DNA of 64,000 nucleotides from Heyndrickxia shackletonii (GCF_001420715.1 NZ_LJJC01000004.1:1096519-1160518); one strand, 5' to 3'; shown: positions 33,585 through 44,443, numbered from the stretch's first letter. Numbers and translations: made by a program. The notes: generated from the sequence alone by a model not told the origin.

Positions 33585-35195
33585 GTGAATCTTGATCACT
33601 TATATCAACCGTATCCTTCAACTAGAAATACTGTTTTTGCAAGAAATGGGATGGTGGCCACCTCACAGCCGCTTGCTGCACAGGCAGGGCTTGAAATCCT
33701 TCGCAAAGGCGGAAATGCCATTGATGCGGCGATTGCGACTGCTGCAGCTTTAACGGTTGTTGAGCCTACCTCTAATGGAATCGGTTCAGATTGTTTTGCT
33801 CTTGTTTGGACTGAAGGAAAGCTTCATGGGTTAAATGCCAGCGGACCTTCGCCAAAATCAATTTCAATAGAAGCTTTGCGCGAACGCGGGTATGAAAAAA
33901 TGCCGGTTCATGGTGTGGTGCCTGTCACTGTGCCAGGTACACCATCAGGGTGGGCGGAGCTTTCTAAAAAATTTGGCCGGTTATCTTTAAAAGAAGTTCT
34001 GGAGCCTGCAATTCGTTATGCAGAAGAAGGCTATCCTTTAACACCAATTCTAGGCAAGTATTGGAAGTCTGCCTATCGTATTTACAAGCAAAACATGACT
34101 GGTGAGGAGTTCCAAGCATGGTTTGAAAACTTTGCACCGGAAGGAAGGGCACCAGAAATCGGAGAAATTTGGCGTTCACCTGGTCATGCCAGCACTTTAA
34201 GGGAGATAGCAGAAACTAATGCGGAAAGCTTTTATCGTGGGCCATTAGCAGAAAAAATCGCTGATTATGTGCAAAAACACAATGGATTTTTATCCAAAGA
34301 GGATTTAGCCGAGTATCGTGCTGAATGGGTAGAACCAATTTCTACGAATTATCGCGGTTATGATGTTTGGGAGATTCCGCCGAATGGTCAAGGATTGGTT
34401 GCTTTAATGGCGCTTAATATTGCCAGAGGTTTTGATTTTACAGAGAAAGAAACAGTGGATACTTACCATAAACAAATTGAAGCGATGAAACTTGCGTTTA
34501 CAGATGGAAAGGCGCATATTTCCGATATTCAACATATGCGAGTGGAAGTGAACCATCTTTTATCAGAGGAATATGCTGCAGAGCGTCGTGCGTTAATCGG
34601 GGAAGAAGCAATTACTCCTGATCCATATAAGCCGCCAAGCGGAGGAACCGTGTATTTGGCAGCTGCTGACGGAGAAGGTAATATGGTTTCTTTTATCCAA
34701 AGCAATTATATGGGATTTGGATCTGGAATTGTAGTGCCTGGCACCGGTATTGCTTTGCAAAATCGCGGAGCAGACTTCTCATTAGATCCCGAACATCCTA
34801 ATGCGTTGAAGCCTGGTAAGAAAACGTATCATACGATTATTCCGGGATTTTTAACGAAAGGTGATCAAGCAGTTGGTCCGTTTGGGGTAATGGGCGGATA
34901 CATGCAGCCGCAAGGACATTTCCAAGTCATTATGAATACCATTGATTTTCATTTGAATCCGCAAGCAGCACTGGATGCACCGCGCTGGCAGTGGACGGAA
35001 GGGAAAAAGATTCAAGTGGAACCTCATTTTCCAAACCATCTTGCGCAAGCTTTAGCACGCAAAGGCCATCAAATTCAAGTTGCCACGGATGGTGGCGGAT
35101 TCGGCCGCGGCCAAGTGATTTGGCGTGACCCTGAAACAGGTGTGTTAATGGGTGGAACAGAATCCAGAACAGACGGCTCGATTGCGGTATTTTAG
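33585..35195 (+). CDS. ywrD: Gamma-glutamyltransferase-like Ntn hydrolase (YwrD)
   Basis: A 536 aa protein of the gamma-glutamyltranspeptidase family. The large subunit is recognisable (ARNGMVATSQPLAAQAGLEIL, KGGNAIDAAIATAAALTVVEP). The autoprocessing nucleophile Thr is expected in PPSGGTVYLAAADGEGNMVSF (about residue 352). The end has GGGFGRGQVIW. No signal peptide is seen, so it is likely cytosolic, unlike secreted Ggt. The substrate is unknown. The start follows GGGGAGTG. It matches YwrD by length and neighbours. Confidence 0.88.
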   Translation: MNLDHLYQPYPSTRNTVFARNGMVATSQPLAAQAGLEILRKGGNAIDAAIATAAALTVVEPTSNGIGSDCFALVWTEGKLHGLNASGPSPKSISIEALRERGYEKMPVHGVVPVTVPGTPSGWAELSKKFGRLSLKEVLEPAIRYAEEGYPLTPILGKYWKSAYRIYKQNMTGEEFQAWFENFAPEGRAPEIGEIWRSPGHASTLREIAETNAESFYRGPLAEKIADYVQKHNGFLSKEDLAEYRAEWVEPISTNYRGYDVWEIPPNGQGLVALMALNIARGFDFTEKETVDTYHKQIEAMKLAFTDGKAHISDIQHMRVEVNHLLSEEYAAERRALIGEEAITPDPYKPPSGGTVYLAAADGEGNMVSFIQSNYMGFGSGIVVPGTGIALQNRGADFSLDPEHPNALKPGKKTYHTIIPGFLTKGDQAVGPFGVMGGYMQPQGHFQVIMNTIDFHLNPQAALDAPRWQWTEGKKIQVEPHFPNHLAQALARKGHQIQVATDGGGFGRGQVIWRDPETGVLMGGTESRTDGSIAVF

Positions 35196-35302
35196 GAAAT
35201 GTTTCCTAACAAGGTAAATACAAAAATATAAGTGAATCGTTTTTGAAACGCAGTCTCAAACTAAAACAACCAGTGGAAGACACAAAAAAGGAATGTGATA
35301 AA

Positions 35303-35863
35303 GTGAAATCTTGGGATATATTTGTTGCCTTTTTCCGGTCGGGAATGCTTGGATACGGAGGAGGACTTTCGGCTATTCCGCTAATGAAAAGGGAAGTCGT
35401 GGACATATATAAGTGGATGGAAGAAGAGGAATTCTCCGATATTTTAGCGTTAGCCAACACACTTCCAGGACCTATTAATACGAAAATGTCCGGTTATATT
35501 GGATGGCGCGTTGGTGGCTTCTGGGGCATGATGAGTGCATTAGTGGGTACCGTGCTTCCAACCGTCGTTTTGTTGATCATTTTTTTAACAGTATTACATG
35601 AATACAAGGATAAGCCTTGGGTGAATGGAATGTCTCGAGCAGTAATACCAATTGCAGGTGTAATGCTAGGAGTGTTGACATGGGATTTTATCAAAAAATC
35701 CAAAAACACGATGGGATGGACAATGACCGTGATTCTTCTAGTAATAAGTATAGTAGTGATGCAGGTTTTAGGAATCCATCCGGCTATTTTAATCGTAGGC
35801 TTACTTGTCTCTGCCCTCCTTTCTAAAAATAAGAAGGAAGAAAAGCAGGTGAAGGCATCATGA
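35303..35863 (+). CDS. ywrB: ChrA half-size chromate transporter (YwrB-like)
   Basis: A 186 aa membrane protein, one short-chain half of a ChrA (CHR) pair. The CHR signature FFRSGMLGYGGGLSAIPLM and NTLPGPINTKMSGYIGW lie in the first 70 residues; four or five hydrophobic helices follow. GTG 35303 with AAAAAGGA upstream is preferred; an in-frame TTG at 35243 would add 20 residues but has no ribosome site. Its end overlaps the next gene by 4 bp. Paired short ChrA proteins export chromate in B. subtilis; the natural substrate may be another oxyanion. Confidence 0.85.
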   Translation: MKSWDIFVAFFRSGMLGYGGGLSAIPLMKREVVDIYKWMEEEEFSDILALANTLPGPINTKMSGYIGWRVGGFWGMMSALVGTVLPTVVLLIIFLTVLHEYKDKPWVNGMSRAVIPIAGVMLGVLTWDFIKKSKNTMGWTMTVILLVISIVVMQVLGIHPAILIVGLLVSALLSKNKKEEKQVKAS

Positions 35864-36390
35864 TATACTGGCAGATTTTTTTAGCGAACTTTATGGCTAA
35901 CCTTTTAGGCTATGGAGGCGGGCCAGCAACGATACCCCTTCTCGAGCATGAGGTTGTAGACCGTTATCATTGGTTTTCCGTCCATGAGTTTAGTGAGATG
36001 GTTGCACTTGGAAATGCATTACCGGGTCCAATTGCCACAAAACTTGCGGGATATATCGGATACTCACAAGGCGGCGTAATTGGTGCCATCATTGCTTTGT
36101 TCGCAAGTGTTGCTCCTTCCCTAATTTTAATAATTGCCTTGCTCGGTATTTTGATGAAATTTAAGGACACTGCCAAGGTGAAAAATATGACGAAGCTCGT
36201 TCGCCCGGCAATTGCAGTGCTATTAGGCGTTATGACGATCGACTTTTTTACCACTTCTTATAAAGGGGTTGGAATCGTTCAAACAGCGATAATCGGGATT
36301 GTTAGTTTATTGCTGTTAGAAAAATGGAAGGTTAGTCCTGTGTATGTTATCTGCGGAGCGTTAGTGTACGGAGCGATTTTTTTAGGGTGA
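35860..36390 (+). CDS. ywrA: ChrA half-size chromate transporter (YwrA-like)
   Basis: A 176 aa partner of the preceding gene, with its own CHR signature (FMANLLGYGGGPATIPLLE, NALPGPIATKLAGYIG). ATGA overlap with ywrB indicates translational coupling and a 1:1 pair. Four to five membrane helices. A terminator-like hairpin follows. Confidence 0.86.
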   Translation: MIYWQIFLANFMANLLGYGGGPATIPLLEHEVVDRYHWFSVHEFSEMVALGNALPGPIATKLAGYIGYSQGGVIGAIIALFASVAPSLILIIALLGILMKFKDTAKVKNMTKLVRPAIAVLLGVMTIDFFTTSYKGVGIVQTAIIGIVSLLLLEKWKVSPVYVICGALVYGAIFLG

Positions 36391-36403
36391 ATAAATATTT
36401 GAG

Positions 36404-36436
36404 GACAAGTGCTAGAGGATTAGTGCTTGTCTTTTT
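36404..36436 (+). terminator. ywrBA terminator
   Basis: The stem gacaagtgct / agtgcttgtc with G-T pairs is followed by five T. Confidence 0.78.
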
Positions 36437-36610
36437 GTGGGAGTGCAATGATAAAATCTAGTGAAATTAAGCGGACAGGAGTAATGTTTTTTGAGTCTGA
36501 CAAAACATCCCGGGAAGTTCCCCACCTTCCATAAGGTTCAGCATTTAGTAAGGACAGATCAGCAAAATATAGAAAAAATTCCGCAAAACTCCCGCAAAAA
36601 AATACTTAGC

Positions 36611-36786
36611 GGACACCAGATCCGTTATGTGTGACAAAACGCATTAATTTCCTATGTTAGAGGACACACGTTCCGCTATCAGCAAAAAAAGCAGTGATTT
36701 CTTGTGTTTTTTCGTAAATAACGGAACCTCAGTCCGCTTAACCACTAAATTAGGGCGATTTGTCACATATAACGGAACGTGTGTCC
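36611..36786. repeat. Nested-palindrome repeat, fourth copy
   Basis: It has the same a, b, b', a' order as the array at 13357: ggacaccagatccgttat, ggacacacgttccgctat, ataacggaacctcagtcc and ataacggaacgtgtgtcc. The words gttagaggaca and ttccgctat are identical to the array; the spacers have diverged. Confidence 0.85.
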
Positions 36787-37198
36787 TCTAACCAATAAAA
36801 TAGTTCAACGAGATCATATCGGAACACTATTTTCACTAGGAAACCCCATATTTTATATTTTCATCCTTTTCCCAACAATCCATTTCACCTCTTTGGTTGT
36901 CACTTCATAGGTTAAAATGTTAAAATTTAAAAAGTAGTATAATAGGTAAGTCGTGTGAGAGGATTTTTTCTACTCCGCAAAGAATGTATATAGAGACAGT
37001 TTCTGTATAGTCGTTGTTTCTCGTCAAACGGCTATAAATTCTAATATAGAATTCATTTCGGGGCATCTTTTCTTATATTCGATGGTCAAACCTAGCCCAA
37101 ACAGGGATTTACAAGGTTTTCGTCATCATAAGCAATATAGTTTAAGAAAAGAGCCTTAATAGAAGGCTCTCACAGTTGATGATAAAGGAGCGTTATAG

Positions 37199-39712
37199 AT
37201 GGTTGCTTTTTTAGAAAAAGTGTTTGATGCAAATAAACGCGAAATAAAGCGTCTTGATAAGTTAGCAAACCAAATTGAAGAGTTAGCCTCTGATATGGAG
37301 AAGCTTTCAGATGATCAGCTTCGTGACAAGACAGAGGAGTTTAAAGAACGCTATCAAAAAGGGGAAACATTAGACGATTTACTTGTAGAGGCATTTGCGG
37401 TTGTCCGTGAAGGGGCGCGCCGGGTGCTTGGATTGTATCCATATCATGTTCAGCTAATGGGTGGTATTTCCCTTCATGAAGGAAATATTTCTGAAATGAA
37501 GACAGGTGAAGGTAAAACATTAACGGCAACCATGCCTGTTTATTTGAATGCTCTATCTGGCAAAGGAGTGCACGTTGTAACAGTCAATGAATACTTGGCA
37601 AGCCGTGACGCGACTGAGATGGGCGAGCTTTATAACTTTTTAGGCCTATCTGTAGGGTTGAACCTAAACAGTATGTCTAGCGAAGAAAAACAAGAAGCGT
37701 ATGCAGCAGATATTACGTATGGAACCAATAATGAATTCGGGTTCGATTACCTGCGGGACAACATGGTACTATATAAAGAGCAGCGTGTGCAAAGACCGCT
37801 TTTTTATGCGGTTATTGACGAGGTTGACTCGATTTTAATTGATGAGGCGCGTACACCGCTAATTATTTCTGGTCAGGCGCAAAAGTCAACAAATCTTTAT
37901 ATTCAAGCGAATGCTTTCGTTCGTACATTGAAAAAAGAAGAAGATTATACCTATGATGAAAAAACTAAAAGCGTTCAGTTGACAGAGGAAGGTATTAGCA
38001 AAGCGGAACGTTCCTTTGGTATCGACAACTTGTTCGATATTAATCACGTAACGTTGAATCACCATATCAATCAAGCGTTAAAGGCAAATGTATCGATGCA
38101 TATTGATGTGGATTATGTTGTGCAAGATGGAGAAATTGTTATCGTTGACCAGTTTACTGGCCGTTTGATGAAGGGACGCCGTTTCAGTGACGGATTGCAT
38201 CAAGCAATCGAAGCGAAAGAAGCGGTAGAAATTCAGAATGAAAGTATGACAATGGCGACCATTACGTTCCAAAACTACTTCCGTATGTATGAAAAGCTTG
38301 CCGGGATGACTGGTACGGCGAAAACGGAAGAAGAGGAATTCCGTAATATTTACAATATGAGAGTAATTGTCATTCCGACAAACAAACCAATTGCACGTGA
38401 TGACCGTCCGGATTTAATCTATGCATCGATGGATGGAAAATTCCGTGCGGTGGTAGAGGATATTGCAGAGCGCAATAAAAAAGGGCAGCCAGTCCTTGTA
38501 GGTACTGTTGCCATCGAAACATCGGAATTAATTTCCCAATATTTATCGAAAAAAGGTATTCGCCATAATGTCTTGAATGCGAAAAATCATGAGCGTGAAG
38601 CAGAAATTATTGCTCTTGCCGGTGAAAAAGGATCCGTAACGATTGCGACGAATATGGCTGGCCGTGGTACCGATATCAAGCTTGGTGAAGGTGTCGTTGA
38701 GCTTGGCGGTCTTGCTGTTATTGGTACAGAACGTCATGAATCACGCCGTATTGATAACCAGCTCCGCGGACGTTCTGGACGTCAAGGGGATCCTGGTATT
38801 ACCCAATTTTATCTTTCTATGGAAGATGAATTGATGCGCCGCTTCGGTTCCGACAATATGAAAAACATGATGCAGCGGCTAGGAATGGATGATTCACAGC
38901 CAATTCAAAGTAAAATGGTATCCAAAGCGGTGGAATCTGCACAAAAACGTGTAGAAGGAAATAACTTTGATGCACGGAAGCAGTTATTACAATACGATGA
39001 TGTACTTCGCCAACAACGTGAAATTATCTACAACCAGCGTAATGAAGTTATCGATTCCGAAAATCTGCGTGACATTGTGGAGAATATGATCAAAAGTGTT
39101 ATTGAACGCGCTGTTGAACTTCATACTCCAAAACACGAAGACGAGGAAAATTGGAATCTGCAAGGACTTGTCGACTATGTTCACGGTAATCTTTTACACG
39201 AAGGTGCTGTATCCGTTAACGATTTCCTTGGCAAAGAACCAGAGGAAATGGTGGATCTGATCTTTGAAAAAGTGAAAAAGGATTATGATGAAAAAGAGGA
39301 ATCATTAGGTTCTGAACAAATGCGCGAGTTTGAAAAGGTTGTCCTTCTTCGTGCTGTTGATACGAAATGGATTGATCATATTGATGCAATGGATCATTTA
39401 CGTCAAGGTATCCATTTACGTGCTTACGGACAAGTTGATCCGCTTCGTGAATATCAAAGTGAAGGCTTTGCTATGTTCGAAGGCATGGTCACTGCCATTG
39501 AAGAAGATGCAGCTAAATATATCATGAAGGCTGAAATTCGCAATAATCTGCAGCGTGAAGAGGTAGCGAAAGGCCAGGCGGTAAATCCAAAAGAAGATGG
39601 GGAAACCGTTAAGAAGAAGCCTGTCCGTAAGAAACAGGATATTGGCCGAAACGCCCTTTGCCCATGCGGAAGCGGGAAAAAATATAAGCAATGCCATGGG
39701 AAAAATCTTTAA
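37199..39712 (+). CDS. secA: Protein translocase ATPase SecA
   Basis: An 837 aa motor of the Sec secretion system, peripheral to the membrane at SecYEG. NBD1 has Walker [11 protein letters not shown] (about 100) and [16 protein letters not shown] (about 206); NBD2 has [13 protein letters not shown] and [12 protein letters not shown]-like ([12 protein letters not shown]). The C-terminal zinc and SecB-type tail [14 protein letters not shown] is intact. Length agrees with B. subtilis SecA (841 aa). AAAGGAGCG precedes the ATG. Confidence 0.97.
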   Translation: MVAFLEKVFDANKREIKRLDKLANQIEELASDMEKLSDDQLRDKTEEFKERYQKGETLDDLLVEAFAVVREGARRVLGLYPYHVQLMGGISLHEGNISEMKTGEGKTLTATMPVYLNALSGKGVHVVTVNEYLASRDATEMGELYNFLGLSVGLNLNSMSSEEKQEAYAADITYGTNNEFGFDYLRDNMVLYKEQRVQRPLFYAVIDEVDSILIDEARTPLIISGQAQKSTNLYIQANAFVRTLKKEEDYTYDEKTKSVQLTEEGISKAERSFGIDNLFDINHVTLNHHINQALKANVSMHIDVDYVVQDGEIVIVDQFTGRLMKGRRFSDGLHQAIEAKEAVEIQNESMTMATITFQNYFRMYEKLAGMTGTAKTEEEEFRNIYNMRVIVIPTNKPIARDDRPDLIYASMDGKFRAVVEDIAERNKKGQPVLVGTVAIETSELISQYLSKKGIRHNVLNAKNHEREAEIIALAGEKGSVTIATNMAGRGTDIKLGEGVVELGGLAVIGTERHESRRIDNQLRGRSGRQGDPGITQFYLSMEDELMRRFGSDNMKNMMQRLGMDDSQPIQSKMVSKAVESAQKRVEGNNFDARKQLLQYDDVLRQQREIIYNQRNEVIDSENLRDIVENMIKSVIERAVELHTPKHEDEENWNLQGLVDYVHGNLLHEGAVSVNDFLGKEPEEMVDLIFEKVKKDYDEKEESLGSEQMREFEKVVLLRAVDTKWIDHIDAMDHLRQGIHLRAYGQVDPLREYQSEGFAMFEGMVTAIEEDAAKYIMKAEIRNNLQREEVAKGQAVNPKEDGETVKKKPVRKKQDIGRNALCPCGSGKKYKQCHGKNL

Positions 39713-39737
39713 AATAAATGAACACTAGCTTTTTATT

Positions 39738-39780
39738 CGGAATCGTCTCTTCAGACTAACCAAGGCGATTCCGATTTCTT
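39738..39780 (+). terminator. secA terminator
   Basis: The stem cggaatcg / cgattccg with a 20 nt loop is followed by atttctt; moderate strength. Confidence 0.6.
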
Positions 39781-39791
39781 GCTGTTTATAG

Positions 39792-39830
39792 CAGGGGCTA
39801 CGTTTAGCTTCAGCGCCATCAGATGTTCAA
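39792..39830. repeat. Truncated dispersed repeat between secA and prfB
   Basis: The words ctacgtttagcttcagcgcc match the start of the repeat at 1598 with one change; the rest is lost. Confidence 0.5.
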
Positions 39831-39869
39831 GGTGCTTACGTATTTGAAATCAACATGAGGTGAAACTAT

Positions 39870-40971
39870 ATGGAATTATTTGAAATTAGAACTGAGCTTG
39901 AAAAAACTGCTGTGAAATTAGCTGATTTTAGGGGGTCTCTTTGACCTCGAAAATAAAGAGGCACGCATTGCTGAATTAGATGAAATCATGCTGGAGCCAA
40001 ATTTCTGGAATGATCAGCAAGGTGCTCAAAAGGTAATTAATGAAGCAAATGGTTTAAAGGATTTGGTGAATGAATACAAGGAACTCGTTGATACACAAGA
40101 GAACCTTGAACTTACACATGATCTAGTAAAAGAAGAAGAGGATCCAGACTTACGTGCTGAATTGGAATCTGAACTTCAGGAGTTAGTTACGCGATTAAAT
40201 GAATTTGAACTTCAGCTTCTATTAAGCGAACCATACGATAAAAACAATGCTATTCTGGAGCTTCATCCAGGTGCCGGCGGAACAGAATCACAGGATTGGG
40301 GTTCTATGCTTCTTAGAATGTATACTCGTTGGGGTGAAAAGAAAGGTTTCAAAGTGGAAACACTTGATTATCTTGCCGGAGACGAAGCTGGAATTAAAAG
40401 TGTAACCTTGTTAATTAAAGGTCACAATGCATATGGTTATTTAAAAGCGGAAAAAGGGGTTCACCGTCTTGTGCGGATTTCCCCATTTGATTCATCAGGC
40501 CGCCGCCATACTTCCTTCGTATCCTGCGAAGTGATGCCGGAATTTGATGATGATATCGAAATCGAAATTCGAACTGAAGATCTTAGAATTGACACCTACC
40601 GTTCAAGTGGAGCGGGTGGACAGCATATTAACACAACAGACTCTGCGGTAAGGATTACACACATCCCAACGGGTGTCGTTGTTTCCTGTCAATCAGAACG
40701 CTCCCAAATTAAAAACCGCGAAACTGCAATGAGTATGTTAAAAGCGAAACTTTATCAACGTGAAATCGAAGAAAAAGAAAAGCAATTAGCAGAAATTCGC
40801 GGTGAGCAAAAGGAAATCGGCTGGGGAAGTCAAATCCGTTCCTACGTTTTCCATCCGTATTCAATGGTGAAGGATCACCGTACCAATACGGAAAGCGGAA
40901 ATGTGCAGGCAGTGATGGATGGCGATATCGATCCATTTATCAATGCTTACCTTCGTTCCCGACTTTCGTAA
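39870..40971 (+). CDS. prfB: Peptide chain release factor 2, programmed +1 frameshift
   Basis: RF2 of 366 aa in two frames. The first 24 codons (39870-39941) end at an in-frame TGA (39942-39944). The sequence AGGGGG, 3 nt ahead of CTT TGA C, is the classical internal Shine-Dalgarno plus slippery CUU; translation continues in the +1 frame from 39943. The RF2 tripeptide SPF ([11 protein letters not shown]) and the catalytic GGQ ([16 protein letters not shown]) are present. The frameshift is autoregulatory: scarce RF2 slows reading of TGA. The length equals B. subtilis RF2. Confidence 0.96.
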
Positions 40972-40984
40972 GCATAATACACAT

Positions 40985-41026
40985 AAAACTCTCATGCCAT
41001 GGCACACTAGGCATGAGAGTTTTTTA
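40985..41026 (+). terminator. prfB terminator
   Basis: A 14 bp perfect stem (40985-40998 with 41010-41023) runs into seven T. Confidence 0.92.
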
Positions 41027-41204
41027 TTTAAAAATGTACGAATGCAAAAATAGCGCCGAAAGCGGGAGCAGCTATTCGTATACTGCAGTTTATTACCATG
41101 CAAACTTGACCATAAAATATTCAAAACTCTTTATAGACACTCCTATCACCCCCATGCTATACTCTCTGTCGGTAGTCTATACAACTTAGAAGGGAAATTA
41201 GTAC

Positions 41205-42071
41205 ATGAAGAAACGCAGAGGAGAAGCTACAGCAAATCACTTTCAATCAAAAATCTTAGAATACATATACATATTAATTGGATCTGCCATTATTGCGATA
41301 GCCTTTAATGCCTTTTTACTCCCAAATGAAGTAGCATCTGGCGGCGTCAGCGGCATAAGTACCATTTTTCATGGATTATTCGGTTGGAAGCCAGCCTATG
41401 TCCAATGGGCATTTAATATCCCGTTATTCATTGCTGGGCTTATCTTTTTAGGATTTCAATTCGGAGTCAAAACTTTAGTTGGAACCATCTTTTTGCCTTT
41501 TGTCGTATTTTTAACGGAACATATGAAGCCTTGGACAAATGATCCGTTATTAGGTGCATTATTTGGCGGAGTAGGTGTCGGTCTTGGGCTTGGCATTGTT
41601 TTTAGAGGAAAGGCTTCAACCGGCGGAACTGATTTAGCAGCTCAAATCATTCATAAGTTTACTGGTTTAACTCTTGGAACTTGTGTTGTTATTATCGATG
41701 GTCTAGTAGTATTATCAGCCGCTATCGTATTTGACATTGAAAAAGCGCTTTATGCACTGATTGGACTTTTTGTCACAAGCAAAACGATTGATTTAGTGCA
41801 GCTTGGAATTAGCCGTTCTAAGACAGCTTTAATTATTACGGACAAGCAGCAGGAAATTCGTGAAGGAATTTTGCATAAAATTGACCGTGGTGTGACAAAA
41901 CTATCAGCATATGGGGGCTTTACAGAAAACGAAAAACCCGTTCTCATGTGTGTGGTCGATCAAACTGAATTCATAAAGTTGAAACAATTGGTGAAAAGTC
42001 TTGATCCGACTGCATTTGTCATCGTTATGGATGCTTTTGAAGTGCTTGGGGAAGGTTTCAAAAAAAATTAG
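41205..42071 (+). CDS. yvjA: YitT family membrane protein (YvjA)
   Basis: A 288 aa protein with five or six membrane helices in residues 15-195 (LIGSAIIAIAFNAFLLPNEV; GGVSGISTI; RGKASTGGTDLAAQIIHKF), followed by a cytosolic DUF2179 domain (KTALIITDKQQEIREGIL, GVTKLSAYGGFTENEKPVLMCVV). The YitT/YvjA family is widespread in Bacillus with no settled function. AGAAGGGAAA precedes the ATG. The order prfB-yvjA-cccB is conserved in B. subtilis. Confidence 0.88.
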   Translation: MKKRRGEATANHFQSKILEYIYILIGSAIIAIAFNAFLLPNEVASGGVSGISTIFHGLFGWKPAYVQWAFNIPLFIAGLIFLGFQFGVKTLVGTIFLPFVVFLTEHMKPWTNDPLLGALFGGVGVGLGLGIVFRGKASTGGTDLAAQIIHKFTGLTLGTCVVIIDGLVVLSAAIVFDIEKALYALIGLFVTSKTIDLVQLGISRSKTALIITDKQQEIREGILHKIDRGVTKLSAYGGFTENEKPVLMCVVDQTEFIKLKQLVKSLDPTAFVIVMDAFEVLGEGFKKN

Positions 42072-42125
42072 AATTGCTATAATGGAAATGCGAGAAACAT
42101 TTTCCATTCCTAAGGAGGAAAAAGG

Positions 42126-42473
42126 ATGAAAAGAAAAATAATTGGAGTTATCATGATTGTTATGCTTGCATTTGCGATGGTTGCTTGTTCAAGTAAATCA
42201 AAGGATACAAGTGAAAAAACAACTAACAAAACTACCACTACTGCAAATGCGGGCGATGCTCAAAAGCTTTTTGATGCAAAATGCTCTTCATGTCATGGCA
42301 AAGATCTTGCAGGTAATGTTGGTCCAAACCTACAAAAAATCGGTTCCAAATATAGTAAAGATGAAATTTTAAACATCATTAAAAATGGTAAAGGCAACGG
42401 AGCAATGCCTGCTGGATTATACAGTGGGAAAGATGCAGATACAATTGCCACTTGGTTATCTAATAAAAAATAA
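42126..42473 (+). CDS. cccB: Cytochrome c-551, membrane-anchored lipoprotein
   Basis: A 115 aa small cytochrome. The lipoprotein signal (residues 1-20, lipobox MVACS) anchors it to the outer membrane face. A Ser/Thr/Asn linker leads to the haem domain with CSSCHG (CxxCH) and an axial Met in NGAMPAGLY. It shuttles electrons in the respiratory chain. AAGGAGG precedes the ATG; a terminator follows directly. Confidence 0.94.
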   Translation: MKRKIIGVIMIVMLAFAMVACSSKSKDTSEKTTNKTTTTANAGDAQKLFDAKCSSCHGKDLAGNVGPNLQKIGSKYSKDEILNIIKNGKGNGAMPAGLYSGKDADTIATWLSNKK

Positions 42474-42483
42474 TAATTTACAG

Positions 42484-42517
42484 AAAAGGACTTGATGTTC
42501 ATCATCAGGTCTTTTTT
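42484..42517 (+). terminator. cccB terminator
   Basis: The stem gacttgatg / catcaggtc with one G-T pair is followed by six T. Confidence 0.82.
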
Positions 42518-42882
42518 CATAGTCAAGATTGTATTTTTTAACCTATTAGTTCTTTGTGCCTATTTTATATGAATTTCATGCCATTATACACCTACTTTTA
42601 AGTATGTTTTATAAAAAACTGCCTAATATGACAAATTGCCCCATAATAAATATGTAGTAAAAATATCTTTACTTTAATGTAACCCCACCGATTGAAATAA
42701 AAATGTAATATGCTTACTGCTACTGGGATGTTATAATAATTCTGTGATTCATTTCGATGTTTTACGATGTTTTTTGCTATTTTTTGATAGAAATACAAAA
42801 TTTGACGAAAATAGTTAATCACTGAAATACAGAATTTTTTCTGCAACTTAGAAAGAAGAATACAGTAAAGATAGGTGATTAG
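42518..42882. other. Intergenic region upstream of ftsE
   Basis: A 365 bp AT-rich gap. A TTGACG (42802-42807) could be part of the ftsEX promoter, but no good minus-10 is at the right distance. No ORF or hairpin with a T tract is seen. Confidence 0.35.
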
Positions 42883-43569
42883 ATGATAGAAATGCAAAAT
42901 GTTTATAAAAAGTATCCCAATGGGATTATCGCAGCCAATGGATTAAATGTGCATATAAAGCAAGGAGAATTTGTCTATGTCGTTGGACCTAGTGGTGCAG
43001 GTAAATCAACTTTTATTAAGATGATGTACCGGGAAGAAAAAGCGACAGACGGCTCCATTATGGTAAATGGAATTAATCTATCCAAACTGAAAAATAGTAA
43101 AATACCATACTTCCGCAGACAGATTGGCGTCGTATTTCAAGATTTTAAGTTGCTGCCAACGCTTACTGTCTTTGAAAATGTAGCGTTTGCGCTGGAAGTA
43201 ATTGAAGAACAACCAAAATCCATAAAAAAACGCGTAATGGACGTTTTAAATCTTGTTGGTTTAAAACATAAAGCGCGAATGCTTCCAACCGAGCTTTCGG
43301 GTGGAGAGCAGCAACGTGTTTCCATCGCACGCTCTATTGTAAACCGTCCACGAGTGATGATAGCGGACGAGCCTACAGGAAACCTTGACCCGGAAACATC
43401 TTGGGAAATTATGAAGATCTTTGAAGAAATTAATAATCGCGGAACGACTGTCGTCATGGCAACTCATAACCGTGAGATTGTAAATGCAATTAGACATCGT
43501 GTTATTGCAATTGAAGGTGGAAAAATCGTTCGCGACGAGAATCGGGGGGAATACGGATATGAAAGCTAG
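42883..43569 (+). CDS. ftsE: Cell-division ABC transporter ATP-binding protein FtsE
   Basis: A 228 aa ABC ATPase. Walker [10 protein letters not shown] (about 37), signature [14 protein letters not shown] (about 138) and Walker [14 protein letters not shown] are intact. With FtsX it forms a mechanotransmitting complex that activates a cell-wall hydrolase outside the cell. The ftsX start lies within its last four codons, so the two are co-translated. Confidence 0.95.
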   Translation: MIEMQNVYKKYPNGIIAANGLNVHIKQGEFVYVVGPSGAGKSTFIKMMYREEKATDGSIMVNGINLSKLKNSKIPYFRRQIGVVFQDFKLLPTLTVFENVAFALEVIEEQPKSIKKRVMDVLNLVGLKHKARMLPTELSGGEQQRVSIARSIVNRPRVMIADEPTGNLDPETSWEIMKIFEEINNRGTTVVMATHNREIVNAIRHRVIAIEGGKIVRDENRGEYGYES

Positions 43570-44443
43570 AACGTTTCAGCGTCATCTCCGTGAGAGCCTG
43601 AAAAGCCTCGGACGTAACGGCTGGATGATGTTTGCCTCAGCAAGTGCTGTTACCATTACACTATTACTCGTAGGCGTCTTCTTCGTTATTATGATGAATA
43701 TGAACAAGATTGCGTCAGATATTGAAAATGATGTAGAAATTCGCGTCCACATTGATTTAACTGCTAACAAGCAGGATCAAACCGTTTTGCAAAACCAAAT
43801 ACAAAATATCCCGCAAGTAAAATCCGTAACCTTTTCCTCGAAAGAGCATGAATTGCAGGATTTAATTAAGAAAATGGGGAAGGACTTCGAATTATTTAAG
43901 CAAGACAATCCATTATATGACGTATTTGTCGTAAAAACGAAGAAACCTACCGATACCCCTATAGTGGCCAAGCAGATAGAACACATGGATCATGTCGAAT
44001 CGGCCATTTACGGTAAAGGGAAAGTAGAAAAACTTTTTAGTGTACTAAAAGTAAGTCGAAATGTTGGTTTAGTTTTAGTCATCGGCTTGTTATTTACAGC
44101 AATGTTCTTAATCTCTAACACTATTAAAATTACAATTTTTGCAAGAAGAAAAGAAATTGAGATTATGAAACTAGTAGGAGCAACAAACTGGTTTATCCGC
44201 TGGCCGTTAGTAATGGAAGGTATCTGGCTCGGAGTACTGGGCTCGATATTGCCGATTTTCATTGTTTCAGTCGGTTACTATTACGCACATAAAATCATTG
44301 CTCCAAGATTAGTTGGCCAATTTATTCAAATCTTGAACTTCAGTCCGTTTGTGTTTGAAGTGAGCGCACTTCTTTTAGTCATCGGTGTTTTCATTGGTAT
44401 ATGGGGAAGTACGATGTCCATACGCCGTTATTTAAAAGTGTAA
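43559..44443 (+). CDS. ftsX: Cell-division ABC transporter permease FtsX
   Basis: A 294 aa permease with four membrane helices (about 22-46, 170-195, 222-245, 270-290) and a large extracellular loop (about 50-160) that contacts the hydrolase. ATG 43559 overlaps the ftsE end and follows GGGGGAA; the family start [20 protein letters not shown] begins there. The next gene encodes an M23 hydrolase, the expected partner type. Confidence 0.94.
   Translation: MKARTFQRHLRESLKSLGRNGWMMFASASAVTITLLLVGVFFVIMMNMNKIASDIENDVEIRVHIDLTANKQDQTVLQNQIQNIPQVKSVTFSSKEHELQDLIKKMGKDFELFKQDNPLYDVFVVKTKKPTDTPIVAKQIEHMDHVESAIYGKGKVEKLFSVLKVSRNVGLVLVIGLLFTAMFLISNTIKITIFARRKEIEIMKLVGATNWFIRWPLVMEGIWLGVLGSILPIFIVSVGYYYAHKIIAPRLVGQFIQILNFSPFVFEVSALLLVIGVFIGIWGSTMSIRRYLKV

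Larger units (their letters stand above)
36391..37198. other. Long intergenic region upstream of secA
   Basis: This 808 bp gap holds the ywrBA terminator, a degenerate repeat-like stretch (36475-36610), a full nested-palindrome copy (36611-36786), a possible SigA promoter (TTGTCA 36897-36902, 18 bp, TAAAAT 36921-36926), and an 8 bp hairpin without T tract in the secA leader (37150-37170). No ORF is credible. Confidence 0.5.

Noticed and set aside
37150-37170. Terminator before secA (agagcctt / aaggctct)
   Set aside because: No T tract follows; it is at most a leader hairpin.
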